Shown piece after piece: positions 15,900 to 24,281 of a stretch of 28,765 nucleotides of DNA. The position numbers were made by a program, and so were the translations under genes. Within the stretch, counting starts at the first letter, position 1; every line of letters begins with the position of its first letter. This stretch comes from CAYWXK01 sp964462515 (GTDB lineage: Bacteria > Planctomycetota > Phycisphaerae > Sedimentisphaerales > Anaerobacaceae), in contig CAYWXK010000045.1 in assembly GCA_964462515.1 (NCBI GenBank), positions 1 to 28,765 on the forward strand, in the 5' to 3' direction. The notes below the pieces were generated by a model that saw only the letters and a list, made by a program, of their open reading frames with translations, ran no database searches and had not been told where the DNA came from.

Positions 15900-16934
15900 A
15901 TGATTCGCAAAAGAAAACTGTGGTTGTCCAGGTTTTGGGTGTGTGTAGTTTTTATGTTCCTGTTTGTTGGGGCCAAAAGGCTTTCTACGGCCCAAGCGGC
16001 AGTTGACCCTTTTGTTATGAATACGAAGATGAGCCGAGGTGTCAACATTATTGGCTACGACCCAATATGGCGGTCAAGAGATGAAGCCCGGTTCAAGGCG
16101 AAGTATTTTCGAATGCTAAAGGACGCGGGTTTTGCCACCGTGCGAATCAATCTGCACCCTTTTCGCTATATGGACAAGGACAACAACTACGCCCTTCGCT
16201 CTTCCTGGTGGGAGGTTTTAGACTGGGCTGTCCAGAACGCCTTGAATAGCGACCTGATAGTGATTCTGGATATGCATGAATTCGGTGCGATGGGCAATGA
16301 CCCGCAGGGAAATAAGGACAGGTTCCTGGCTTTCTGGCGTCAAATCTGTGAGCGTCTCAAGGACGCGCCTGACAGAGTGCTATTTGAGATATTGAATGAA
16401 CCAAGCCGAAAACTAAATCCCCAGATGTGGAATGAGTATTTCCGCGAAGCTCTATCCATTATTCGCAAGACTAACCCGACTCGAACCGTCATCATTGGAC
16501 CGGCCAATTACAATTCAATTGGTTCTCTAAATGATTTGGACCTGCCGGAGGATGACCGCAATATCATTCTGACGGTGCACTACTACTCGCCTATGGATTT
16601 CACACACCAGGGCGCTGCGTGGGCAGACCGCAAGGATAAGACGGGTGTCGAGTGGAAGGGCACAGATGAGGAAAAGACTGCTATCGAGCGTGATTTTGCG
16701 AAGGCGCAGGCCTGGGCGAAGGAGCATAAGCGGCCGGTCTTTTTGGGAGAATTTGGCGTGTATGACAAAGCGCCGTTGGAATCGCGGACACGGTATCTAA
16801 AGTTTGTTACCGGCGCTGCGGAGAAATCGGGCTGGAGCTGGGCGTATTGGCAGTTTGACAGCGATTTTATTTTGTTCGATGTTACAAAGGAAGAATGGGT
16901 CCAGCCGGTGCGGGATGCTTTACTCCAGAAGTAA
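15900..16934 (+). CDS. Secreted glycoside hydrolase family 5 (cellulase-like)
   Basis: This 344-residue protein is a GH5-type (beta/alpha)8 retaining glycosidase. A signal peptide (about 1-34, hydrophobic core VCVVFMFLFVGA, AQA end) sends it out by the Sec route, unlike its Tat neighbours. Catalytic marks are FEILNEP with acid/base E167, HYYSP (H227, Y229) and nucleophile E284 in FLGEFGVYD. VRINLHPF and VILDMHEFG mark earlier strands, and WAYWQFD closes the barrel. Length fits a single catalytic domain with no binding module. GGAGG stands seven bases before the ATG. It probably cuts a beta-linked polysaccharide (glucan or mannan type); the subfamily cannot be fixed by eye. Confidence 0.88.
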   Translation: MIRKRKLWLSRFWVCVVFMFLFVGAKRLSTAQAAVDPFVMNTKMSRGVNIIGYDPIWRSRDEARFKAKYFRMLKDAGFATVRINLHPFRYMDKDNNYALRSSWWEVLDWAVQNALNSDLIVILDMHEFGAMGNDPQGNKDRFLAFWRQICERLKDAPDRVLFEILNEPSRKLNPQMWNEYFREALSIIRKTNPTRTVIIGPANYNSIGSLNDLDLPEDDRNIILTVHYYSPMDFTHQGAAWADRKDKTGVEWKGTDEEKTAIERDFAKAQAWAKEHKRPVFLGEFGVYDKAPLESRTRYLKFVTGAAEKSGWSWAYWQFDSDFILFDVTKEEWVQPVRDALLQK

Positions 16935-16941
16935 TAAGTTG

Positions 16942-16983
16942 CACAGGCTTCCAGCCTGTGAGGACACGGCCAAGATGGCCGTG
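16942..16983. repeat. Double-hairpin dispersed repeat
   Basis: CACAGGCTTCCAGCCTGTG (16942-16960) and CACGGCCAAGATGGCCGTG (16965-16983) are two adjacent perfect hairpins between the GH5 stop and the creatininase ribosome site. This pair is a familiar dispersed element in environmental bacterial genomes. It could act as an mRNA stabiliser or attenuator here. Confidence 0.65.
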
Positions 16984-17006
16984 CTACCTGTTGAAGGAGA
17001 TTCGCT

Positions 17007-17972
17007 ATGAATAAAAAACCTGGTCGTCGAGAGTTTTTAGGAGCCGCTGTGGCCGGCGGGCTGCTCGGTTCTATTTCCATAGCGCAAGAATCGAACAAGC
17101 CGGCCGCACCGTCAAGCCGTGAGGTGCGACTTGAGTTTCTCCGTCCAAAGGAGCTTAAAGATGCACAGACCGTTTGCCCGACAATATTCCAGCCGCTTGG
17201 AACTATTGAATGGCACGGTGTGCACAACGTCGTAGGCGTTGATGCAGTCAAGGCAGAGGCGCTTTGTATTCAGGCGGCCAGAAAAGGAGGAGGATTAGTT
17301 GCGCCAACACTGTATGGGGGTGTCGGAGGTATGGATGAGCCGCATACGTTTGTTATGGAGCCGGAAAACAGCGTTTTTTCAAATCTGCTTCGTCCGTGGC
17401 TTGAGCAGCTTTGCCGGGAAATGGCACGTGACGGATTTCGTGCAATTATCATTCTCACCGGCCACTATGGCGCCGCGCAGCAAATCGTAGTCCGTGAAAC
17501 GGCGGTTCGTATGAGCCGTGCGCTGGGAATACCCGTGCTCGGCACGCCTGAGTATATCCTCGCAATGGATGCCAACTATACCGGCGACCATGGAGCGTGG
17601 GGTGAGACGTCACTTATGATGCACCTCTATCCCGATACGGTTGACCTTTCACGGCTCGGCAAGCCTCCTCACAAGGGAGTCGGGGGACGCGACCCGAGAG
17701 AAGCTTCTGCGGAAGACGGCCGCCTTATCACTGACACCATTGTATCGCGACTGGCAACTCTTGCGCAGAAAATGCCGAACTGGGATTATAAGATGCTGGA
17801 TAGTTTCGTCGATGCCGAGGCAGCACTCGTTGCCAAGCAGCTTTCAGCGCCGAGAGGCAAGGAGGCTATATGGACTGCCTGGCGTAATATTGGCAGCGCT
17901 ATGCGTAACTACGGCAAACAGCTTGCCGAAGAACGTTTTGAAGACATCAAGTCATCTATTGCTAAACTGTGA
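17007..17972 (+). CDS. Tat-exported creatininase-family amidohydrolase
   Basis: This 321-residue protein belongs to the creatininase/mycofactocin MftE superfamily of metal-dependent amidohydrolases. The metal site is visible in LGTIEWHGVHNVVGVD (E68, H70, H73, D79), LTGHYGAA (H153) and DHGAWGETSLM (H195, E200). The N-terminus is a short Tat leader (GRREFLGAAVAGGLLGS, end near IAQ). GAAGGAG precedes the ATG. It lies 72 bases after the GH5 gene with a double-hairpin repeat between them. The gene converges on the oxidoreductase at 17981 with only eight bases between stops. The amide or lactam substrate is unknown; creatinine itself is unlikely from context. Confidence 0.82.
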   Translation: MNKKPGRREFLGAAVAGGLLGSISIAQESNKPAAPSSREVRLEFLRPKELKDAQTVCPTIFQPLGTIEWHGVHNVVGVDAVKAEALCIQAARKGGGLVAPTLYGGVGGMDEPHTFVMEPENSVFSNLLRPWLEQLCREMARDGFRAIIILTGHYGAAQQIVVRETAVRMSRALGIPVLGTPEYILAMDANYTGDHGAWGETSLMMHLYPDTVDLSRLGKPPHKGVGGRDPREASAEDGRLITDTIVSRLATLAQKMPNWDYKMLDSFVDAEAALVAKQLSAPRGKEAIWTAWRNIGSAMRNYGKQLAEERFEDIKSSIAKL

Positions 17973-17980
17973 TTCAGATA

Positions 17981-19423
17981 TCAGATGCACCACGGGGAGC
18001 GCATCGCGCGGTAACGCAGGCGGTTCGCCTCCTCATCGCCGATAAACTCTTCTTTGGCCGGGTCCCACTTCAATGACCGCTGCAATTTATGCGCAATGAT
18101 GGCCAGATGTCCGAGAGATGCCGAGCGATGGCCAATTTCCTCGTTGGAGCTTGGCTGCCGCCGTGTTTTGATGCACTCCAGCCAGTTATCGTGATGGTTG
18201 TTCTCTCCGATGTTCACCTGCCGGGTGGTTAGCTTCATTTCCTCGAAAATATTTTCAGGGCCGCCCTCAACGGGCCCGCCGGTTGACATAGATGTAACCC
18301 AGCCTCGTTCGCCGACGAAAATACCTCCGAAGTTCCCAGCTAATCGGGCTGTTGGAGGAACGGCCTTATAGACATCCTTCACCATTTGCCAGTCGTCAAC
18401 TAAGTGAAGTAAAGTTCCGTTAGCATATTTGTATGTGAGCGTTGGGTAATCTTTGCTGCTGGGATGGATAATCTCCACCGGCCCGCTGTTCTCCGTTCTA
18501 ATTGCATATTGAATCACATCTGCGCTATGAGAATGGTGCCAGGTTACGGAAGCAGCGCCGAAATCCTCACAGAACGACCACGGCACCACACCCGGAGAGG
18601 GATTGATGTGGTAGAGACTGTTGTAAGAGTGCCAGAGAGCCGGGCCGACCCATAAGTCCCAGTCCAAGCCTTCCGGCACCGGTTCAGCGGGCAGGGCAAA
18701 ATCCAGCGGCGCGTATGAGCTGCCGGTCCTCTCGACATCCATTATCTGAGCGTAAGGGGCAAACCTTCCTGCTCCGATAAAGCCGGCAAGGTTGCTCCAC
18801 AACGTAAAAACTGATTTGACCTTGCCGAGTCCGCCTGCGCGGACAAACTCGCAGACCCGACGAATTGTTGGAATAGAACGATATTGGGTTCCGGTCTGGA
18901 AGATGCGGCCATATCTATGCACCGTCTCCACTAATTTGCGTCCCTCCTGAATTGTTATCGAGATGGGCTTTTCGCAATATATATCCTTGCCCGCTTTGGC
19001 CGCGTCAATCGCCTGCAATGTGTGCCAATGGTCGGTCGTAACGATGACCACGGCATCGATGTCCGGCTGAGCCAGAAGCTCGCGATAGTCATTGAACGCG
19101 GTGCAGCCGTGATAGGTGCTGCTGGCGGAGCCGGCAGCGTAAGTTTCCTCCACGTGACGTTTGCCGTTTTCGCGGCGCTGGCGGTCAACATCGCAAACAG
19201 CCAGCACTTGAAAATCTCTGTCGCCTGCCAACCGGTGCAAATGGCCGCCGCCCATCAGGCCATTGCCTATCAAGCCCACCGTAATTCGCTCGCTCGGTGC
19301 TGTGCTGCCATTCGCGCCGAGGATTGAAGATGGGATAATCATCGGCGTAAAGACGATTCCTGAAAGCGCAGCAGTGCGGCCTAAAAACTGGCGTCGCGAA
19401 ATTCGGTTCTCCGTTCGTGTCAT
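17981..19423 (-). CDS. Tat-exported Gfo/Idh/MocA oxidoreductase
   Basis: The 480-residue protein has a Tat leader (ISRRQFLGRTAALSG, end near ILGANG). The Rossmann domain (TVGLIGNGLMGGGHLH) follows, with the catalytic EKP in DIYCEKPISI, then a C-terminal substrate domain with SVTWHHSHSADVIQYA. It differs from the three EKS/EKP paralogues nearby and resembles the large planctomycete subgroup in which the second domain reads WSNLAGFIGAGRFAP. Its ATG overlaps the stop of the upstream ThuA/TIM-barrel gene (ATGA), so the two are translationally coupled and probably work on the same compound. Confidence 0.85.
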   Translation of the reverse strand: MTRTENRISRRQFLGRTAALSGIVFTPMIIPSSILGANGSTAPSERITVGLIGNGLMGGGHLHRLAGDRDFQVLAVCDVDRQRRENGKRHVEETYAAGSASSTYHGCTAFNDYRELLAQPDIDAVVIVTTDHWHTLQAIDAAKAGKDIYCEKPISITIQEGRKLVETVHRYGRIFQTGTQYRSIPTIRRVCEFVRAGGLGKVKSVFTLWSNLAGFIGAGRFAPYAQIMDVERTGSSYAPLDFALPAEPVPEGLDWDLWVGPALWHSYNSLYHINPSPGVVPWSFCEDFGAASVTWHHSHSADVIQYAIRTENSGPVEIIHPSSKDYPTLTYKYANGTLLHLVDDWQMVKDVYKAVPPTARLAGNFGGIFVGERGWVTSMSTGGPVEGGPENIFEEMKLTTRQVNIGENNHHDNWLECIKTRRQPSSNEEIGHRSASLGHLAIIAHKLQRSLKWDPAKEEFIGDEEANRLRYRAMRSPWCI

Positions 19424-21159
19424 AACGCACCTTTCTTTGCAAGTTCAATGCTGACCTTGTTAAAAAACTCAATGCTCTGAGCAATTTCAGACATTGAGAT
19501 GGGCTTATCGTGAGGGTATCCGATGCTAATCGTTGGCTTTAGACCGAGGAGGTGGATTTCCTCCAAAAGCAGGCCGATTTTCCCAATGCCTGTTCCCCAC
19601 GGTACATCGCTACCTTTATCATTCAACTCATTCAGGTCGTGAACCTCAAGGATAATCAGGCGGTCGTGGAGCATTCGGACGGCCTCGATGGGGCTGATTA
19701 TAGAGCGCATCCAGGAAGCGATATTGCCGCAGACACCAATCCGTTTGTTTCGGCCCTGGCAGAGCTTCAAGGCCTCCTCATAATTGCTATATTTTGGTGA
19801 AGTTTTCTGGCCAAAACAGGTGATGGCTAATTTTATATCGTACTCGTCACAAAGCCGCTCAATGGTATCCAGCGAGTCCTGCGGCGGCTCGGCAATGAAG
19901 GCCTCAATGCCCACTTTTCGGCCGAACTCGAAGACCTTACGATAGCCAGCCTCGTCAGATGGCGTATCGTGAATGTGATACATCAGCAGACGAACGCCGG
20001 CCGAATCCAGCTTCAACCGAATTTGTTTAAGCTCGTCGCTATTGAGCTGCTCATCGAATTTCTTAGGGATATCGTGGCTGACTATCTGAAGATTCGAACC
20101 GCCGATATACAATAGGCCAAGTTCTGCTGTCTTGTCGATGGCCTCGAAGAGCGTGAAGCTACCTAAAGCGATTTGAGAAGCTGGCGGTGTAAGTCCCAGA
20201 CGCCAGCCAAGCTGCTCCTGCGCCCGGTAAGCCGGCGTCAATTTGGCGCTCGGGGTCGTCGGCGCCGCCAGGTCGCCCAGGGCGAACTGAGTTGCCGCGA
20301 GATAGAACTGCAAAAACTTTGTGTCCCAAAAAACGTAAGGGTTGTGGGCAATCGTGCAGTAGAAAATGCGGCCCCGGCCATATTGCCGCACCCACGCCAG
20401 CGCATAGTCGTTGTCCTCGCGGAAGCAGTCGCCACGAGCTTGTCCCTGATTAGTGTCGGTTTTGTCGGTGTCGATGCTAAGTAGCACGCGGACTTTTTGC
20501 CTTGAATATGGCTCGTGAAAACGAAAGAACTCGTCGCGGTACTCGAAGCCCTTGCCATCGAAAGGCTGATTGAGAGGATGGCCGGGGTCATCGAGCTTGA
20601 TGAAGACGTGCTCGGAACTATCGCGGTGGTTCGCACCTCGAGCGCCGAGCATTATGCCGAACTCAGGCCAATCCTCATAAGCGCCGGGCCAGCGAGTGAA
20701 GGCCACCGATGTCCCGTGCACACCGAGCAGTCCGCCTCCGCCATAGACAAATTCAATCAGGCTTTGCCTCAACTCGGGGTCTTCAAAAAGATTGCCCACA
20801 GTGTTGTTTAGAAAGACGGCATCAAACTGCCTCAGATTCTCAGACTTAAAGACTGATGGGTCTTTGCTGATTACCGTCTGGAAAGCACCTGTCTTTTCGC
20901 CCATCAGCGTCCAAGCAAGATTGGCAGTTTTGATGGAGACATGCCCGCCATATCCGACATTGAGGTCGAAAATCAGAAGTTTCCGAGACTTGCGGGGAGT
21001 AACGAATGCCTTGGTCGGAATCGCTGCCTCAATCCGCTGCCGCTCCTCAGGCTCGATGACGACCTGCGCGTGGGCAGCGGCAAGCCCATACAATGGCAAC
21101 GCGAGTATCCCAGCCGCACCGCCCATAAAATCACGCCGCGTTATGCCTCGTATTTGCAT
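19420..21159 (-). CDS. Tat-exported ThuA domain fused to isomerase-like TIM barrel
   Basis: The preferred ATG (21159) places the twin-arginine motif (GITRRDFMGGAAG) at residue 5 and gives 579 residues; a GTG at 21234 would add 25 with no reason to prefer it. No clear ribosome site is seen. Residues about 40-285 form a ThuA-type class I glutamine-amidotransferase-like domain (VGYGGHVSIK, FLNNTVGNLF, GGGGLLGVHGTSVAF, GRGRIFYCTIAHNP). Residues about 330-579 form a TIM barrel of the xylose isomerase-like/AP endonuclease 2 superfamily (LLMYHIHDTPSD, GIEAFIAEPP, RLIILEVHDLNE). The barrel lacks several metal ligands seen in relatives, so it may bind rather than convert sugars. It is coupled to the oxidoreductase gene downstream. 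Confidence 0.78.
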   Translation of the reverse strand: MQIRGITRRDFMGGAAGILALPLYGLAAAHAQVVIEPEERQRIEAAIPTKAFVTPRKSRKLLIFDLNVGYGGHVSIKTANLAWTLMGEKTGAFQTVISKDPSVFKSENLRQFDAVFLNNTVGNLFEDPELRQSLIEFVYGGGGLLGVHGTSVAFTRWPGAYEDWPEFGIMLGARGANHRDSSEHVFIKLDDPGHPLNQPFDGKGFEYRDEFFRFHEPYSRQKVRVLLSIDTDKTDTNQGQARGDCFREDNDYALAWVRQYGRGRIFYCTIAHNPYVFWDTKFLQFYLAATQFALGDLAAPTTPSAKLTPAYRAQEQLGWRLGLTPPASQIALGSFTLFEAIDKTAELGLLYIGGSNLQIVSHDIPKKFDEQLNSDELKQIRLKLDSAGVRLLMYHIHDTPSDEAGYRKVFEFGRKVGIEAFIAEPPQDSLDTIERLCDEYDIKLAITCFGQKTSPKYSNYEEALKLCQGRNKRIGVCGNIASWMRSIISPIEAVRMLHDRLIILEVHDLNELNDKGSDVPWGTGIGKIGLLLEEIHLLGLKPTISIGYPHDKPISMSEIAQSIEFFNKVSIELAKKGAL

Positions 21160-21272
21160 ACAAATGTTTGTTGTGGGGTAGTAAAGATTTATTTCAACCA
21201 CACTGGTTAGTCGGGTTATTTCCCTTACCGGCACGTAACTTACATATCTTCAAAAAGGACAGGATGGACTAC

Positions 21273-22658
21273 TCATATTTCTGTCCACGCACCTGGAATA
21301 GGCACCAGATAGTGGCCCTGCGCATCGGCTCTGACGGGAGCTGGGTTTTCCCTTGTCAGGCTGTCCACGTTCGGGCAAAATTTGAAATCGGAAGAGGTTA
21401 CCTCGTCCCAGGTAACAATCCTGTTACAGTGAACCGCTGCGCGTCCCATTATGGAGGCCAGGTTCGAAAATGCAGCTCTCTTGACCTCGTTGTGCGGCCG
21501 GTCCTGACGTATCGCAGATAGCAACACATCCCACTCAACCTGATATGGACTTAACTTTTCCTTCTCAGGCCGCCATGTGGTGTTGTCGTTGGATATATGC
21601 TGGTCCTTATAAATCTGCACCGTCGGGGCGTGAACATTGCCTGAGAACTGTGCCGCACACTTTGTCCCGTGCACAAAGGTGGCGAAATCATCGTAGCACT
21701 TCGGTATGGCACGGCTGTTGACGAGCGCCTTTGTGCCGTCGGCAAAGGTGTATTCGATGGCATAGATGTGGAGGTTCTGACTGCAATCGATGCTGCCAGG
21801 CTCACGTCCACCCAGGCCGTGCGCAGAAATGGGCCACGCATCCTTAATCCAGCAGCACTCGTCAACCTGATGTATCATCATCTCGATAAACCAGCCCGAG
21901 GAGACCCACATAAAGAAATATGGACGGCGGATTTGCCAGAGTAGCTCGTTATCCTGGCCTTTGAATGGCTCCATTCTGGCGCCGGGGTCCATCCGGTATG
22001 CGCGGATAAGCTGGATGTCGCCCAGAGCGCCATCGCGAATCTTCTGGATTAACGCCTGGCGAGCGGACGAATGTCGGCACATAAGCCCGCAGGCGATTTT
22101 GAGGTTCTTTTTCTCTGCTGCCTCGCCCAGGCCAAGTATTCGCTTGGTGCCTCCCGGGTCTGGTGCAAACGACTTCTCCATAAAGACATTCACGCCCTTC
22201 TCGATGGCATATTCCAGATGAAGCTGACGGAAAACGGCGTGAGTGGCCTGTATCATAACGTCGCCCGGACGCAGGCAGTCGATGGCCTTGCGATAAGCAT
22301 CGAAGCCGACAAATCGCCGCTCCGCCGGCACATCTATTCGGTCGCCAAATCGCTCGCTGAGGGCTTTGTATGAGCCTGACAGCCTGTCCTCAAAAATGTC
22401 GGCCATAGCAATAAGTTTGGTTGGCCCGGTCGATGAAGAAAGGGCGTCGGCGACCGCGCCGCTTCCTCGACTGCCACATCCGACCAATGCTAACCTTATC
22501 GTGTTGTCTTCCGCAGCATATATCCTGGGTAAAGCGATGCCTGCAAGGACAGAGCCTGCGGCCACTTTTCCAGTCTGTGCCAGGAACTGTCGGCGTGAGG
22601 ATTTGTTGAGTTCTTTCGGCGATAACCTTAACGTCTGATGCCCGGTTTGGCGTTTCAT
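21273..22658 (-). CDS. Tat-exported Gfo/Idh/MocA oxidoreductase (EKS variant)
   Basis: AAGGAG six bases upstream fixes the ATG at 22658 (461 residues) rather than 22694. A leader with SSRRQFLAQTGKVAAGS precedes PRIYAAEDNTIRLALVGCGS, the Rossmann loop GCGSRGSG. The catalytic triad is EKS (E161-K162-S163), as in the gene at 14431. The second domain carries FIEMMIHQVDECCWIKDAWP. The protein shares long stretches with the paralogues at 14431 and 24282, pointing to local duplication followed by scattering to both strands. NAD(P) binding is clear; the sugar substrate is unknown. Confidence 0.85.
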   Translation of the reverse strand: MKRQTGHQTLRLSPKELNKSSRRQFLAQTGKVAAGSVLAGIALPRIYAAEDNTIRLALVGCGSRGSGAVADALSSSTGPTKLIAMADIFEDRLSGSYKALSERFGDRIDVPAERRFVGFDAYRKAIDCLRPGDVMIQATHAVFRQLHLEYAIEKGVNVFMEKSFAPDPGGTKRILGLGEAAEKKNLKIACGLMCRHSSARQALIQKIRDGALGDIQLIRAYRMDPGARMEPFKGQDNELLWQIRRPYFFMWVSSGWFIEMMIHQVDECCWIKDAWPISAHGLGGREPGSIDCSQNLHIYAIEYTFADGTKALVNSRAIPKCYDDFATFVHGTKCAAQFSGNVHAPTVQIYKDQHISNDNTTWRPEKEKLSPYQVEWDVLLSAIRQDRPHNEVKRAAFSNLASIMGRAAVHCNRIVTWDEVTSSDFKFCPNVDSLTRENPAPVRADAQGHYLVPIPGAWTEI

Positions 22659-22722
22659 ATTTACTCCTTTGAAAATGGTTTCGTCCCGCACCAATGGTTC
22701 GCAGGCTCACCATCCATTGCAG

Positions 22723-22753
22723 CCCCGTTAGCAAAAAGACGTTTTCTAACGGG
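22723..22753. repeat. CCCCGTTAG/CTAACGGG hairpin repeat, copy D
   Basis: CCCCGTTAG (22723-22731) and CTAACGGG (22746-22753) are inverted arms around a 14-base loop. It starts at the base after the stop of the minus-strand oxidoreductase gene (stop 22756-22754), in the same stop-proximal position as copy A. Confidence 0.6.
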
Positions 22754-24109
22754 CTAAACCATATCTGTAAAACCTGGTTTGGGCACAGGATATGTGCCGT
22801 CGGCATTAGCCTTAACCGGCGGTTCCATACCGTCATGACAATCTTGCGGCTTAGGCGGGTAATAGAAGTCGGATTTATTAACCTGCTCCCATGTAACCTC
22901 TTTGCCTGTGTAACAGGAAATCTGTCCCATCACGGTTATCATTGTGCTGCGTGCCATATAGTCGCCGTTGTTGACAGGTTTGCCCGAGCGAATCGCCGCA
23001 AAAAGCACATCGTGCTCTTTCTGGTAAGGATTGCATTTACCTTCCCATCGCCAGTTTGTCTCGCCCCATATTCGGTACTGGAGGAGCGACGCTTTGCCTT
23101 TGCTGCCGAACACCGTGCTGGAATTATTGTCGTAGCATCCGTTCGTTGTGCGGCAGAAGGCGTAGGCGGGCACGCCGTTCTCAAATTCATAAACAACGGA
23201 GTGGTGGTCAAACACATCGCCATATATCGGCTCGGTCATCGAAGAGCGTCCGGCCAAACCGTGGCATTTTACGGGCGCCTGGTTGTGCATTACCCAACTG
23301 GTGCGGTCCAGATTATGCACCAGCGACTGCGGGACATCATCTCCCGATAGCCAGCGGAAATGATACTGGGTGCTGCATTGCCACAGCAGTTCAGACAATC
23401 CTTCCTTGCGAGGGATAATACCATACGGGCCGCGAAGAAAATTTTCTTCAATTGCAACTACGTCGCCGATGGCGCCGTCGTGTATCCTTTTGATAGTTTC
23501 GATGTACCCATCGTGGTATCTGCTTTGTAGTCCCGAAACCAGGCACAGTCTTTTCTCTTTTGCCAGCTCGCCCGCTCGCTGCATTAGCTTCACGCTGACC
23601 GGGTCGATGCCGTGAGGTTTCTCTACGAAGACGTGCTTTCCGGCCTGGATTGCCGCCATTGCATGGAACGGGTGAAACTTGGCCGCGTTGGCAATCAGCA
23701 CCACGTCGGACGACTCAATCACCTTCTTGTAGCCGTCGAAGCCGGCGAAACAATGGTCATCATCCACCATAACCTGCTCTGGTTTCTGTTCTTTTAGAAT
23801 CCGCCGCTTCTCTTTTACGCGGTCCATAAAGATATCACACATTGCAACAAGTCGTGCCCCAGAATCTGCGGCAAGCGCCTCAACTGCAGCGCCGCTGTTG
23901 CGTCCGCCGCAGCCAATCATACCGACGCGGATGATATCGCTGCCTGCTGCATACACGCTGCGAGTTATATCCGATGCGCCTAATACAGCAGCCGAAGCCG
24001 CCGCTGTTGTCGCCTTCAGGAAATCACGCCGCGTTGTGCCGTTCGACAGGCTCACGGCCCGAGCTTGTCGAGGGCCGGGGCCTTTATCTAATTTTCTTAA
24101 ATGTCCCAT
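22754..24109 (-). CDS. Tat-exported Gfo/Idh/MocA oxidoreductase with repeat-derived leader
   Basis: AAGGAG before the ATG at 24109 confirms the start of this 451-residue protein. Residues 13-23 (PRQARAVSLSN) are encoded by a dispersed palindromic repeat (24042-24072), which lengthens the n-region of the Tat leader before TTRRDFLKATTAAASAAVLG. Then come the Rossmann loop GMIGCGGRNSGA, the catalytic EKP in HVFVEKPHGIDP, and a second domain with SLVHNLDRTSWVMHNQAP and a proline-rich end. It is more divergent than the 14431/21273/24282 group. The reading frame stays open across the repeat, so the gene is probably still expressed. Confidence 0.85.
   Translation of the reverse strand: MGHLRKLDKGPGPRQARAVSLSNGTTRRDFLKATTAAASAAVLGASDITRSVYAAGSDIIRVGMIGCGGRNSGAAVEALAADSGARLVAMCDIFMDRVKEKRRILKEQKPEQVMVDDDHCFAGFDGYKKVIESSDVVLIANAAKFHPFHAMAAIQAGKHVFVEKPHGIDPVSVKLMQRAGELAKEKRLCLVSGLQSRYHDGYIETIKRIHDGAIGDVVAIEENFLRGPYGIIPRKEGLSELLWQCSTQYHFRWLSGDDVPQSLVHNLDRTSWVMHNQAPVKCHGLAGRSSMTEPIYGDVFDHHSVVYEFENGVPAYAFCRTTNGCYDNNSSTVFGSKGKASLLQYRIWGETNWRWEGKCNPYQKEHDVLFAAIRSGKPVNNGDYMARSTMITVMGQISCYTGKEVTWEQVNKSDFYYPPKPQDCHDGMEPPVKANADGTYPVPKPGFTDMV
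24042..24072. repeat. PELVEG-type palindromic repeat inside a gene
   Basis: TCGACAGGCTC and GAGCTTGTCGA are near-perfect inverted arms around about seven bases. Read in other frames the element gives the PELVEG and ARAVSLSNG peptides typical of this widespread dispersed repeat. It lies within the first 25 codons of an oxidoreductase gene. Confidence 0.75.
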
Positions 24110-24131
24110 ACCAGCTCCTTCTTAATTTTTT

Positions 24132-24202
24132 GCCACAAAGGCACCAAGACACCAAGTCTTTTTAATTTATAAATTCTTTTGTGACTTTGTGTCTTCGTGG
24201 CC
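24132..24202. repeat. Inverted pair of GCCAC/AAGACACCAAG repeats
   Basis: GCCACAAAGGCACCAAGACA (from 24132) and CTTTGTGTCTTCGTGGCC (24185-24202) form imperfect inverted arms around an AT-rich centre. The element fills the gap between two minus-strand oxidoreductase genes and is of a type common as genomic debris. Confidence 0.6.
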
Positions 24203-24250
24203 AATATTTCTTTGTTAGATTGACTCGCCCTCTGTGCTCTGTTGCGTTCT

Positions 24251-24273
24251 CGGCGGTGAGAAATACAGGCTAA
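24251..24273. repeat. Short dispersed repeat, copy 2
   Basis: It matches 332-354 at 21 of 23 positions (CGGTGAGAAATACAGG core) and lies nine bases downstream of the stop of the next oxidoreductase gene. Confidence 0.5.
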
Positions 24274-24281
24274 ACGAAACA

